From Apus apus (lineage: Eukaryota; Chordata; Aves; Apodiformes; Apodidae): DNA of 64,000 nt. Shown here piece by piece: positions 20,801-35,800 of the stretch; within the stretch, counting starts at the first letter, position 1; the number at the start of each line of letters is the position of its first letter. Where the stretch lies: contig NC_067282.1 of NCBI RefSeq assembly GCF_020740795.1, positions 41,817,290-41,881,289 of the forward strand. Direction: 5' to 3'. Position numbers and translations under genes: made by a program. The notes below the pieces were generated by a model that was not told the origin of the DNA, did no database searches, and was given only the letters and a program-made list of their open reading frames with translations.

Positions 20801-23800
20801 GAGATGCAGTTTTCTGCTCATTCTTGCAACTTTTGGCAGCAGGGACAGTGTGAACCTATGGGTTTCAGTTAAGCTCAGTGATTGTTTGTCATTATTTTGA
20901 GTTATTCAGCTGATACAGATGCTGGGAGGCTACAGAACTGTTTTGCATATCCTATCTATGTATCCATTTGGCTTCTGAAGGCTAGGAAAAGGCATGGAAA
21001 TGGGAAACCTAATTTTTTTTAAATGCTGCTTTATGCTTTGCTTACCAAAGGAGAAATGATGCATTTCTCAAGTTGATAAAATCTCTGGCTTCAGATCTAC
21101 ACGCAGATTAATAGTATAGTCTATGGATATTAGGATAAAATTCTCCTTAGTGAGGGAGAGTTCTGCTTAGAGAAAATTTGAGCAAGAAATTCTCAGGCAC
21201 TCTTTTTTTCTGTTTATCAATTATAAAATACTGCTTTACAGTTCTCTTGGATAGAAGTAAATGTATGCAGAATGTTTACACTTTATTTGAAAGACGGAAT
21301 ACTGGGCAAACAGCAGGCAGTGCTTACATACAGAGTTATATTTTTATATGTAGAGATACTGCAAGTTTAAAATACTAGAATTAAAACAAATGTCACATGT
21401 TTTTCACTCTTCTTCCACAAAGGGGTGCAATAGTGACATGTTATAGCAAAGACTAAGCAATGTTTAATGTTAATGATGATGACAAATGAAAAATTATGTT
21501 TTAAGCATCTTTCCCTTAAAAGTCACACTTTTGTTTTGAACTTCTATGTAAAAGTTTAGGGTTTTTTCTTAACAGTTTATAAGAATGATTCTTTCATATT
21601 TATTTTTTTAGCAACAGCATATACAAAATTTTGAAGTACTTCAGGTCGTTGAACTGGTGCTTGGCAGCTGAATCACTTAATTTGTTCTGTGAAGTGAACC
21701 TTTTGTGGTCTCCTGTAAAAAAATTTAATTGAGTTGTTGAAAAATGGTATCTGCAAGTTCTGTTTGATCAGGTTTTAATAATTTTTTCTTTAATTTGCAT
21801 AATTTTGCTAACTACTGCTTAGTTGCCCTTTATTTAAGAAGGCAGTTAACTGATGCAACTGCTTTAACGTATAACAGAATTTTTTTCATGTAACAAGCCA
21901 ACTCTCTCTTCCTCTGCACCCACTCATTTTTAGCTTAATTCTAGTTTTCCATAAAGACAATTTATATTTTTAATGGTAGTGTCTGATGGTTGGATTTGTC
22001 TTTTGGAAATCAGAAAAAATTATCTTGGTTTTAATTGAATGTAGTTTTAAAACCAAATCTCATCCTTAATTTTGTTCACTCTGTGAAAACTTAGACATCG
22101 TGAATTGAGAATTGCTTGTAACCATTAAAAAAAAATTAAGATGAGAACTCTACTATTTTGGTGTTTTTTAATAAAAAAGAACATGCTATAAATTTAAACT
22201 TATGTTTGTTTTGCATCTAAAGGTAAGAATCAAAAGAGCTTTCTGGTTGAGTAAAACAAAATCAAACAGTTGCAACTTTCAGCGTGTACAGTATTTGGAA
22301 AAACTTGAAAACAAAACCCAAAACCCCCCCACACTTTTTAGAAAATTTCACTTTGCTGTCTCACTACTGATTTTCCAGTCTGTTACACATTTGCTTTGTT
22401 GTATAAAGCAAACTACACCTGTGTTTACATGGCAATTTTCCATGGCTTCTGTGTTTTTAGAATTGTATGCTGTAAATTATATGGAATATGCCTGGCACTT
22501 TTCTTTGTCTTCTGCTGTTTACAGGTAGCAAAACAACAGACTAGTTCTCCTACTGTGTGGAAGTGTAGTACAGCTTGCTCTTGAATACTTATTTTACCTG
22601 TGCTTTCTTGCTTATATTTCTGCTTTAATCATATATCAAACGACATGTTAATGATGGGGAGTATAGAGTAGCTTTTGCATTAAAATAGTGCTTGATTATC
22701 TATTCTTTTCATCCCCCAAAATAAACATTTTAAGGTATCAAGTTAGTCTGGGAGCAATAATCTCTGTGTACATGTGTGGAGCTATAAAGAAAGCTCTTTC
22801 TTTGTTTTTTCCCTTTTGCTTTTTACATCTGACTTTGTGGTTTTACTAATGTGTTTTCTAGTCTTTTTTTATTGTTCAGTGGAAAAGTTTCATGAATCCA
22901 AGACTTAATTGTCTGAGACTATGCCTATGACTGGAGTAGGGGAAGTGAGAGGAATATGTGTTATAGGTACTTTGAGTCTCAGAATCATTGAATCATTGAG
23001 GTTGAAAATGACCTTAAAGATCATCAAGTTCCAACCCCCTGCCATGAGCAGGGACAACTCCCACTAGACGAGGTTGCACAAAACCTTGTCCTACCTGGCC
23101 TTAAAAAACCTCCAGGGATGGGTCATCAACAACCTCCCTCGGCAACCCATTCCAGTTCCTCACCACCCTTATAGGGAAGAATTTCTTCCTATTATCTAAC
23201 CTAAATCTCCCCTCTCTGTTTAAAACCATTACCCCTTGTCCTATCACTGTCTTCTCTGATGAAAAGCTCCTCCCCAGCTTTCCTATAGGCCGCCTTCAAG
23301 TACTGGAAGGCTGCTGTAAGGTCTCCCTGGACTTTACTGTTACTCTTCTTGGGCTTTACATTTCTCCTTTTACAAATCTTTTTTCAGTGTTAATTTAGCA
23401 GAGTAGAGGCTGATCCCATACGGCAACAGGTCACTGCTGACAGTGGGCGTGGGGGTGTATCAGGGTTCTTAGCCATTGTGTGCTGTTCCCGCTTCCTGTG
23501 CTTGCTTTTGCATTTTTCTTGTTGCAGATTTAGCACACTGAACTGGCAGAAAATAAAACTCATCTCTCTGAATTTCTACATACATCATAAACATTCACAT
23601 TGGCAAGTTAGTCAGCAAGTTAAGTTATTTATTGCTAAATGCTTGGGGATTTGTCCCTCTTTTTCATACTGTTAATCAAATAGACTCTAGAGTTGGCATA
23701 AGTAAGAGGGTGGAATCATGTGGTCCGTTAGCAGCTTTATCTTTTAATTGGGCAACCTGACTGGGAGTTTCCCTAGTTGGACAGAAATATACACCTTTAC

Positions 23801-26800
23801 CTTTATTCCCCTTTTTTTATTAAATACTAAACACAAACTGATTATTTCTTAGCTGCTGCTGTTAAAGGCAAAAGAAAGGCACAGTATTTGCTTTAACATT
23901 TCCACCACCCACACACACCCTCCTGGCCCCAGCCAGGTTCCAGGTATGCACTAGAAATAATTTGGTGAATTACTGTCATAAAATGTTATGCTGGTTTGTT
24001 TTCAGGATTGTAGTTTTGCAATTGCAGTTTTGCTAGTCTCAATTGTCAATATGTATCTTGTTCTTCTAGATCCGATTCTATGAAGTAGTCCATTCCTTAA
24101 GAAAAGAGCTAAGCGACCTACAGAGGAAAAAGGAAAGCCTAACAGAAGAACTGAAAGGGTACAAATCTCAGCTGAAGTGTCTGACAGAGGTCTGTGCACA
24201 TTAATTACCTCAAATAAGAATCTGTGTGAATATATACGGGAAAAACTCATTCCCCAAATTGGGGTAGACTTACCAGCCATGTTGTGGTTTCTGATTGGCA
24301 AGGTTCAAGGTGGGGAAGCTGAGACAGGAGATCAATTCAACATTAGTTGAAGACAGAATGATACTTGAGTATGTAGTTTTTGAGATAGTGATGTCTTGGT
24401 AGTAAGTTGCTTCACCTTTTGTTTTAATGATATAAAAATGCATTTTTTAAAGAATTCTTTGGAGTTACATCTACTGTGTTATGGTTTTCAATTTTTTATA
24501 TTTCAATTTTACTATTTATTTATCTGCTATTTCAAGTAAGGTATAAAACCCAGAAGTAGAAAAACAAATTACCTAAATATATTTAATATTTATTTTCATA
24601 GGGTAGAATAGTTGAAACAGTATAATGATAATGTTATTTAAGGTATTTATCAATATTTATAGCATTTTTAGTATGTAGACAGCTAGGATTATTTGTATTT
24701 TAGCTTAGTTCTCTATAAATCTGAAGTTTTGTTACAACAGTTTTCAGTTACTCAGGATATGTTTGTCTAATTTGTTACTACCAGGAATTTCAATACCACC
24801 GTCATTTTACTACTTCTGAAAGTTGTTTTTTTTTCTCCCCTCAAAATTTGCTTGTGGAATAATCAGGTGTAAAGACATACTAATTATACAGGATTATCTT
24901 AAGTAAATCATATTATTTTAATTTCTCTTTTTGATTCAATTGGAAAAAATACTCTAAAAATGTACATTTCTGTGCTTCAGCATTATTTTGTGTCGTCATC
25001 TCTGGTCATAATTGAGATTAAATTAATCCTGTTAACTTTGATTTATGTGAGCATTTTTATTCATTGTACATTTAATGTGCTCTGATTTAATAAAATTCTA
25101 CAGGAGAATTTCAGCCTTCTGAGATTTAACTGACATCTGTGTTAATTTTTGCTGCAGCAATTTAATGAGTAGATAATAATAAAGTTGTTGTAGAAACAGT
25201 TTTCTTGGAACATTGACCTTTTAAGATAGAAACTTTACATTTTGTTATTTTTATACCACATGGTGGCAGTATCCGCCTTTCCTACTGCTGTATTTTTCAA
25301 AGTTTGGAGTTTCCTGTGCTTTTCTTTTGATGCTGATGAAGCACTAAAATGTTGCCTATGTTGGAATGAGGCGGTTCTTTGAATCTGTATACCCTGTTTG
25401 CATAATCGTGCTTAAAATGAAAGACGATTAGTGAGAATGAATACCTTGTTTAAAAAAAAAAAAATCAGGGAAGAGGTCCAGATCTTGAAATGTCACCCCA
25501 AAAAAAAAGCAGCTTACAACTAGTAATGAAAACTATTCCTTACTATTGTCAGGTTTCAGATAAGATGACTTACTCCAGTTCTTCCAGGTGTACAAAAAAA
25601 TCTCCAGACCCAAGTCTTCACCTTATCTTCTATGGAGAGTCTTAAGAGTCTCTGCATTTTGCTTCTGACAAGTGACTTGATTAGTGTCACTGTAACAAGG
25701 TACCTCAGGCTGTTTCAGATAATAGAGTAAGGGAAGCATCATCAATACATAAGGGTACTTGAGAATCTATAATGTACTTAGTACACTAACATAAAGCTAA
25801 CATACCTAAGCATCCCTTGCAGTTTACAAAGAAGTATTTTCAAGGTGTACTGTTGAGGTAGCTTATTTATTTGAGCTCCTTCAATAAAGTCAAGCTTTAT
25901 TGCCAGGAAATTTATCACTAGGAAATAAAACACATTTACTTAAGCTCTTGTACTCTTCTTCTAATGTTTTTGTTATTCCAATAATTCTTTATTTCCAGCT
26001 ACATGAAACATAGTTGCTGAAGTACCTTGCCTGTTATTTAATAACATACTGTCTTCCAATCCTTCCTCTATTTTCCCATCTAATATTTCTTAGTTTAAAT
26101 TTTCACCAACAATTGCAATATTTCTGTTCTCTATATAGTTTATCAGCAAAGTCTCTTCTCTGTCTAAAACTTATTTAGGAAATTACTAATACAAACTTTT
26201 GAAATACAGCCATCACTGAAGTTAAGACAATCTTTTCCATTTTTTCCCTCTGTGAGAAAATAAACCCCTTCCTACAATAAGTATTATTTTTTTTTTCTAC
26301 TGTTGCAAATAATTAAGGCTCTTCTTTATGAGTTTCAACATTTTTTTTCTTCTTTGTTTAACATGGAAAAGAACTAAAATACATGCTTATACAAGATCAT
26401 TTTATTAACTATTAATGGCTTGGGGAAGGAGGATTTTGCTGGCTTTTCTCATTGTTCATGGCTGACAGACGAGGTTTGAGTAAGTTTTATACATGTAGAT
26501 ATTCACTCAGAAAGTCATGAAGAATATGGGAGAATTGAGCATAAAGCTCATAGTCAAGTCAGTCTAGTCAACAAAGAACTGAAAAAGTTTAAAGGAAAAT
26601 CTAAACTTGTCTAATGTGTTTAAGCCAACTCTGGGAAAATTTAAACGTGAGATAAATTCATCAAACAAGACAACTGTTGCCTACCATCAGTCATTTTGTG
26701 ACAGAATGGCTGTAGTCCTTTAATTTGGTCCAAGAAAGTGAGCTGTGATTTTACTGTGCTTGTTTTGGGGTATGAATGTAAGACACTTAAATTATTTTAT

Positions 26801-29800
26801 TTTCCTTGTTAATAAGCCTTTATATACTGCTTTGTGGGAAAGCAAAGCAGCACAGTTCTATTCTCTGAACACTATTATGAGAAGGCAGTATGGCTGAGTA
26901 TTGGTTATGTAAAATTACATCTTCAAACCCACTAATTTTTTTTTTGCTACATGCTGCCATACTTTGTTTGTTTGTTTGTTTGTTGGATGGGAAAAAGAAA
27001 CAAGCAAATCTGTTGTTGCCTCAACAGATCTAGCCTGACAGAAAAAGGGAATGCAGTGGCGTGGTACTCTGACCTCTCAGACACCTGAGTTTATAAGCAC
27101 CCAGCTGTGCTAGCTAGGAGGCTTGGTTCTGTAACATTTTAATTGTCATACTAGCCTTCTAGAAACTCATTTGCTAAGACTACAAATCCACATGTTCTTT
27201 ATCTCTAGGCAATTAATAAATTCACTTGTATTAGAAAAACTGTTTTTTCTGTCTTTAGGGCATAAGAGGCATCTTTCACATGTTTGTCACCTTTATTTGT
27301 GCTCCAGGAGTATGACAATATGTTTTGCTGTTCAGAAGGGACAGGTTCTAGGGGTGTATCAGCCTCTGTTAGCACTCATTTAATTCTTAGTATGCTGAGG
27401 AGTAAGACCACTAAAACTCTACAACTTCGCAACGAAGTTTTCTTGTTGAGTGTCTGTTTCTGCTCTGAGTCAGCACTTAATCAAAGGCTGCTGAATCTGT
27501 AACACAGACCCAGTGTCTGAGTGGGAGCTGCTTCTCACAACTGGTAGCAGTGTGTGAAGACCGATTTTCAGCACTGGAACAAAATCTGATAAACACAGCT
27601 AGCATCAAAAGATCTTTGTCACTACTTTTTCACAGTTTTTAATGTGGTCAATATAAATGATTCTGCAGTATTATCACAACATTAATGGCTCTCTCTACAC
27701 AATTGTTTAATCCATGATTTAGACCAGTGCAATTCCTCTGATTCTAGATGCAGCAGCAAGAGACTGGGGATAGGTAGTAGAACTAGTAGAAACGATATTC
27801 TTGTATTGCAGTGATGAGTGAACTGTTCCCAAATGTGTATTACAGACTTGTTTCAGTCCTCTTTTTACATTGCTATATACTTCAAGTACAAACGATGTTG
27901 GCACCACCATTTTTGGAGGTACAGATAGAGAAGAAAGTTGTATTACCAGAAGCTTCTCAGAAACAAAACCAGCTTCTGATGTGTGTGTTCCCATGCTGAA
28001 CTATTTGCAGAGTTGTTTGCTTCCAAGGTGGTTAGAACGTTCCCTCAAACAGATGTAATTTACTACTTCCCTGTTTCTCTCAATGCTGGGAGAGAGTCCG
28101 AGAAGGAAATTCTGTGTTTCTTTTTAGGTCTAGAAGATTAAGTATTGATTTTTTTCTGGCTATGAGCTTCTTGGCAATGTTTTCCTGGAATTTGGTGTTG
28201 ATACAGTTTTATCAGGGCTTCCATTCATTAGTTTTTCTGTAAAGTTGCCTTCAGGACTTGCAGTCAAATTTATAGTATGACAGTTAGCTAAAAGCTATGG
28301 TTAGCTTAAAGACAAAGCTGAATGTGTGTAGGACAAAGGGATCTTCTAAGACCTTGTCTATGAACCAGGATTAATAGCTGTCAGGTTTTGGTAGCAGTTT
28401 TCTCTGTGATAATGTTTCCCAGCTGGAGAAAAAGTGTTCCTATAGTCTTCAAAGAGCAAACTAAGGTATTGCACTCAAAGGTTGATACTAGATGTACCTG
28501 AATGTTGTAAAATTGAGGCTACTGTTGCTACTCCAGAAGCACTACCTTCCATAAGATTTCTTCTGAAGTTGACAAATCTGTAGTTACAGACTGTGCTCTA
28601 GAACCCTTCCCAGCCTCATGAGACCATTTCATTCCAGCAGTGCTTTGACTACGTGTCCTTATGTCTCTCTAGAAAGCACAGAAGAGGCCTCAGTCTAGGT
28701 GAGATATGTGCCTTCTTTCTTTATTTATTGTTAATATTAATCTTGTTCAGGAGGAAAGCTACAAAGAAAAATATTCTACCAATAACTATTAGCTTGGGAC
28801 AATGGTTTAACATGAATGTTCTCTTTCCTAACCAATTTCTTTCTGCATCTTTTGATATATAGCTAAGGCTTGTGTAGACTGCTAGTTGTTGTTCAGAAGG
28901 ACCAAGTGGCTTAATTCTATTCTCCAATGCAATGATTTCAAGGATTCTTTTCACCTGAGAATATTTCACTGAAGATTCTCATCAGCTCAGATGCAGAAAA
29001 AAAGAGCTTTTTATTCCTCCTGCTTTCTTTTACAATAGAGGCACTTATGTCTCTTTAACTTTCTTGCAGAGCTTCCCTATTTTGTAAGTAGCGCAACATT
29101 TTTGTTTACTAATTTAGTGGCAGATAGTGCCCTATCTACAGCCTTTGGCAGATTACCAATTTCATATCAACATACTAGAAGAGATGTCTCACTCATCCAG
29201 TTGTGTATTACTTCTTCCTGACATTTGGGCAGTTGGAGTCAAATAAATAATGTATTGACCAATAATTTTGAATCTGTACTATGTGCATAGACTGAAGCAA
29301 AATGTTACCTTTACTGAGTAGCAGCACCTCATCCAAATAATTTGAGGCTACTGGTTTTCACATCACAATAGTATAGTAACTTTACATTTGCCTGTGGCCT
29401 TCAGGTACATTAGGATATGAACAGAAAGCACTGGTTTGTGTAAGTGCTCCTTCAAAGATGAAATTCTTTTAAATAAGCTTTTTAAAAGCAGAATCACTTT
29501 CTTCCACAGGGTTATCTGTGGTCAGTGTGCAGAAGTCATGTTGCTTCTGCTTGATTGTCTGATTAATCTTTTCTCTGCATTTCTGTTGTTCATCTTCTTA
29601 TTCCCAAAGGCTTTTTGAAAGATCAGCAAATCCTTACCATATATTATGTGTCACTAACTTTGTTCGAAAAATATGTCACCCACTTTTTGTACGTGAAATC
29701 TAGATAGGTGTTGGATTTCCATGACTGCTATAAGCTATTATTCGTTCCAGATGGAGGATAACAGTGAAGCTTAACATCTTACAAATTAACTCTGACATTA

Positions 29801-32800
29801 GATCTTTAGTCTCTCTACCAGTTTGAGTTTTAAAAGGTGGTGCAGATCGGGCAAGTTCAGAATCGTCTTGCTTGAAACATTCATCTGTTGACTGTGTTTG
29901 TAAGCCAAATGGAAGTGCTTCTTGGTAAGGACTGCTTCATATGCTCCATAGAAACCTCCTGTCCTGGTTAATACTGGGTCTCCTGGAAACAATTTCTTTA
30001 GGCAATGTTTGCCTACTCATCTCACACAGGACAGGTTGGTTTGTCTGTCTGAGTTGCTGCTCTCTATAGCAGCAAAATTAGTAAGAAGCTGAAGAAAAGC
30101 CATGCATTGTTAGCAGGATCATTGCAATCATGTCCCATGTGAGGATGTATTGTGAGTCTTTTTTTTTTTTTAAGGTTTGTGCACTTACTGAAGTTATTTT
30201 TATTTATTGGTGTTATTTTCATGAGCTTGCTCTGTGTGTTGATCCTTTTAAATGCTCCCTTTTTGCTTGAGTAGGGCAAAGCTGTTCATTAAGACTTCCA
30301 AGCTATCTCTTGAAGATAAATTGAACGATAAACTTGTTGCATTAGAGAGATCCTAAAATCAGTTCAGGGTGTATGGACATCGTTATAAACTAAACTAACC
30401 TCATCACATGCAAAGGAAGGCTTAGTCTTCCAAGTACAATCAGTTTGATTGTATGTCTTTCAGATGTATTGCTGTAGAAGTCCAGAAACTCGTGTTCTGC
30501 TACCTGGAGATACGTCTGCGATATAGGGATTTCTTGTGTGTTACCCTGTGGACTTTATTAACTTGCTTTGTCACATTTTTTCCTGTGATTAAAATACAAC
30601 TTTCACACCTAAAAGATGAAGTAGTTGGAAAAGAGTGACCTATGCAGTAGAATTAGTATTCTTCAAGAATTATAGTAAATTTTTAAAAAACAAACAGAAC
30701 ATCTCCCCTTTAATTGTTTGTTTAACAGTTTGATACTTTAGGTAAGTGTTAGTATCACTTTTCAAAAGCAGAATTTAACTTCCTTCCCCTTCCCTGGAGT
30801 TATCATGCTGTTACATGACATTAACAACTGATGTATTAAGTAAAATTCAAAGTCTAGTTTAGGTCTCAGGTACTAGAACAAACTAATGTTGCAGTTATTT
30901 AACTATAGTTTTAATTGGAGTTTCAGAGCTGTTTATGACAAATTTGTCCAGAGGCTTAATTTAATTTTGTACTTCTAGCTGCTAAATGTGTAATACTGTA
31001 GGAGCTTCAATAGCCCACTCTCTGAAGAGCCTATGAATTCTTCCAGCATGGTATTGGTAGCAGAATGGCACAGAACATTCACAGAGGAATTGTATCTAAA
31101 CGTAATATTTCAATTCGCACTTAAAAGTTAAGTGCCCTTAGCACCATTTTCTGTTGCAAGATGAGTCATGTTTGCACTGTATAACAGGGTGCTTGTACCT
31201 GTATGTTACATATTTGAAACTCTAGCTAACTTGTAGACAACACCTTTAAAACCATCTGATAGAGGCTTTACCATTATGACAATTCTGTCTTTATAAATGA
31301 TAGCATGTTACCTGGTTTAAGAAGAAAGTGTTCTACAGTGTTAATTTGTTTAATGTATACCATTAATTAGGGAAAACAGAAAATAAGCCACATATACCAA
31401 TATGTTAGGATGAATAACAGTTGTTTTCAGATGATGTGTTCTTAGTGATACACAATCCAAAATCCTCAGGAAAACTTTCTTAGTGTTGTAATTTTGTGAT
31501 TGTTATCTAATATGATTTTAGTGCAAGAGAAAATCACAACACTTGTGAAATAAAACCTGAAAATTTCTTATTTATCAAGAGAATACTTGCAGTCTTTTAG
31601 TGCCACAGGAAGCTTCCTGTAGTGTCTTACAAGCATTCATGTGTTTTTTTTCAAGTAGGCATTCAGCCAGTCTTTCAGTTTGTTGTGCCTGTGAATTTGG
31701 TCAGTGTTCTTTGTGTGTTTCTATCCCTATCCTAGATTATATATATCTTTGTGTTCATTCCTCCTAGGAAGCCATATTTAGGAGTCATCCACTCCATATT
31801 TGCTGTTGTCCTAAACTTTTCTGGTTTATTAAAAACTAATTAGATGCAATTACTATCCTCCCTTACAACTCTACATAAAGCATAACTTTCAGTTTATTTT
31901 GAAAAATCATGCAATGATACAATGTCCCTTACTGCAAAATAAATTGAATGTGCAGCTAAATGGCTGGTTCAGTAATCACATCTTAAGGCAGTAATTTGAT
32001 TTTGTATTCACTTTCAAGAAATAATATTGTGATGTCCATTCAGTGTAACCAGGTAGAGTTATTCTTTATCAAACATCCAGTATGAGTTACTAAGTCTGCC
32101 GTTTATCAACCATGGAAGAAGGAAACAGCACTCAGCAGTATTCTGAGAAACGGAACATTGAGAAAAATCTCGATGCCTGGGGATATTATCAATTTATTTA
32201 CAAGGAACTCTTTTTGCTGTCCATCAGCTATATTTTGTATAGGTGGATGGGCATTATTTTTTGTTGGTTTTGTGAAGAAATTACATTAGTAGGGTAGCAT
32301 TTAAGACAAGCAAGTAAGATAAGCTTTGTGGGAATAAATTCCTACTTTGGAATTAAGTGGAGTCTAGGTTGTGGATTAAAATACAAAAGTCTGCTATATC
32401 TGTGGGAGATGGGAGTGAAGAGTAAGGTGATTGAGGAATCTGTTTATCATCAAAAGGACTAACCAGTGTTTTAAAAGACAAATGCCTTCTGTGTGTTCTC
32501 TTGCTTTGGTCCCTTTTTCTAGTTTCCATAGTAGTCTCGCAAAGTATATGAGAAGGAAAAAGAAGGGAAGATGGAAACTAACACTGATAAACTAGTAAAT
32601 GAGCATCTTGCCTTTTTCTTTTTATTATTTTTTCTCTTTTTTTTTTTTTTTCCAGTAACATAAGTTACTAGATACTCCCAAATTGTAAGTGGCTGAATCT
32701 TTATATATGCTGACAGAAGTTCCCAAACTTTCTGAACAACCAGTCCTCTTTTCTTCAATCGGACCAGCAAGTATTTTAATCAAGAGACTTTTTTGAAAAG

Positions 32801-35800
32801 GTTGTAAAGATGATGTGACTTTTGTGCTCCTACTATAGATTTAGAGACCACTGGCTCTAAATATATGAAGGTCTCTGGTCTTTGAAGTTATGCTAATGAA
32901 CAAATGCATTAGAAAAAATAGGTACATTAATCAACTATTTAGAATAAGGTAAATATAAGTTGAATATTATAGCTAGTTACTTAATTATGTTTGCTAGATT
33001 TCCAAATGCTAAGACACATGAAAATACTACCACTTGAATAGTCGTAAGACATCTTCACAAAACTTAGCTGGTGATTGCTTTAAGTAAATATCAGTGTAGC
33101 TGTGATAATTTGATAATTTCAAAATATCTTACTTTCTAGAGCTATGAAGAAGAGAGGAGGAATAGGTCAGAGCTTGAGATTAGATGCCAGCGTTTAACAC
33201 TGGAACTGGCTGATACCAAGCAGATGATTCAGCAAGGTGATTACAGACAAGAGAACTATGATAAAGTAAAAAGGTAGGTATCTCTATAGCTCAACCATTT
33301 TACTAACATACAAATGTTAACAGATCAGCTTCAACCTTAATTGACTAGAGTTTTTAATTTGATTTTTGGCTTATGCACACCACAGGTACTTCTACTTACC
33401 TCACTTCATTAACAGTTCATTTATCTCCTGTGGTATATTGTACTTATAAGATAAACAATGTTTTGAAATCTCATGCATCAAATTACCTTCCTAAAAGTTT
33501 ATATTTAGGGACTTATTGTCTTTACAGAAGAGCCTACCAATCTCATTGCATCTAAAGAAGTGGGAGCCGTTGATGCTAAGCATCTTAGAACAAGTAATTT
33601 TTTTTTTTCTAGTTTAAAAGAAATTATCAGCTGATGAACCTGCTTTAACAGGGAGATTAGACTCAGTGATCTCCAGAGGTCCCTTCCAAACCCCTCCATT
33701 CTATAATGGATTGAAAACAGCCTTAGGAGGAGGACTTAGGAGTGCCAGTTGATGAGAAGCTCAACATGAGCCAGCAGTGTGCACTTGCAGCCCAGAAAGC
33801 CAGCTGTGTCCTGGGCCGCATCAAAAGAAGCGTGACCCGCAGGTCAAGGGAGGCAATTCTCCCCCTCTACTTGGCTCTCATGAGACCCCACCTGGAATAC
33901 TGTGTCCAGTTCTGGAGCCCCCAACACAGGAAGGATATGGAGCTCTTGGAGCAAGTCCAGAGGAGGGATATGTAGATGGTCTGAGGGCTGGAGCACCTCT
34001 CCCACCAGGACGGGCTGAGAGAGTTTGGGCTGTTGATCCTGGAGAAGAGAAGGCTCCAGGGGGACCTTAAAGCAGTCTTCCAATACCTGAGGAGGGCCTA
34101 CAGAAAAGCTGGGGAGGGACTTTGTGCAATGCCTTGTAGTGAGAGGACAAGAGGTAATGGATCAAAACTGGAAGAGGGAAGATTTAGGTTAGATGTTAGG
34201 AGGAAATTCTTTAGTGTGAAGGTGGTGAGACACTGGAACTGGTTGCCCAGGGAAATTGTGGATGCCCCCTCCCTGGAAGTGTTCAAGGCCAGGTTGGATG
34301 GGGCGCTGAGCTACCTGATCTAGAGGCAGGTGTCCCTGCCCATGCAGGGGGGTTGGAAGTAGATGATCTTTAAGGTCCCTTCCAACTCATATCATTCTAT
34401 GACTATATGATTGTATGATGTAACAAGAGGCCCTGTGCTCTACTCTGTGGTGCCTACACAGTGAATTGAGAGGATATGACCTTGGGCATTAATATTTAAC
34501 AATTTAGGATATCCTTGTAATCATAAATTTGAAAGAGCTGTTATGAGAACTGTTGGAGACTTTTAGGATTACCTTAGTGAATTGGTTTAACTGCAGGAGG
34601 TTCCAGTGTGTCTCTTCTTTTTAAAAATACAGATTTCAGAGTTCTAGCCTGTGCTTTGAGTGCCCATTTCTTAAATTGCACAATTGCAAAAGAGTGAAAA
34701 TGGACTTAGACTCATAGGCATATACTTCTCAATCCAGCTCCCAGATGGGTTTTTCAGTGTGCTTGCAAGTACATGAGTTCTGGCCTGTGGCACATTTGTT
34801 GGGGAATGGATTAAAAAATGGGGATTATGAATAGAAAACACCGTCAGCTCTTTAGTTGTTCATACGGAATGAACTCGAGCGCAGTTACTGACATGAATGA
34901 CTTTGTCACTGAGCCATTTGTAGAAGGTCTGTCTTCTGAATAACTCTTCACAACTATATGTACTAAAAAAGACTTTGGAATCAACCTGGAAGCTTGTTGC
35001 AAATAGGATGGATTGATGCTATGGTTTGCATCCTGTGTGTAACTGCATCTTAATAATCCATGTGAATGGCCCCAGTGTTTAACAGTGTACATTTAAAATA
35101 GTTTTAAGTTGAAAGAGGCATGAATGAATGTGCCAGAACTATATTTGAGAGAGTAGGTTGTGTTCACCTGGGTAGGCACAGATGAGGGAGAGGGGAGAGC
35201 ACTGTTGGCATGACTGCATAAGGATATTTGGAAGCTTTGCAGGAGTTAATCACTTCCAGGCTTGTTTCTGCCTTTAAAAAATGTTATGTCAAATCTTCTA
35301 GTCTGGTGTACTACAAGTTTTCTCAGTTTTGAAGCTATGCTATGCTTAATATAAAACTGGTTAGCTTTTTTCCAAACTGCAAGCTCATACTGGCTCATTC
35401 ATTTCACTGTTCTGACAGGGTCAGATAGAGTGGACACACAAAGCAGCTTCTTTGTACATATGGAAAGCAGTCTTATTCAGGACATCAGCAAATTTTTTGA
35501 AGCTGTGTCATATATGATTTAAACATGAGAAGAGTAGTACAACCCTCCATGGTATCAAGGGGCTGTATGCAAGGAGAGTAACAGCTTTGAAGAAGCCTAT
35601 ATTGCTTTCTGATTAGAAATATGGGAATGAAGTTGCTTTAGTTTTCCGTTCAACTTCAGTGTCTGCAAAAGATTCAAGAGAATGTAATGAGAAATAGCAT
35701 CAAAAGCTTGATAATGCTAAAAAGGATGGACAAGGGTACTTACAGTTAATTGCTAAATGGAGAAATGCATAGCCTGAAGTTACACTGAAGAATACTCAGA

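Noticed and set aside
26963..27029. Tetranucleotide run and short hairpin considered as CRISPR-like or small RNA
   Set aside because: A simple repeat plus an 8-bp stem is too short for a pre-miRNA; no array structure anywhere in the window.
34033..34323. 96-codon plus-strand frame with a clean Met start
   Set aside because: It is the decayed C-terminus of CR1 ORF2, not a host gene.
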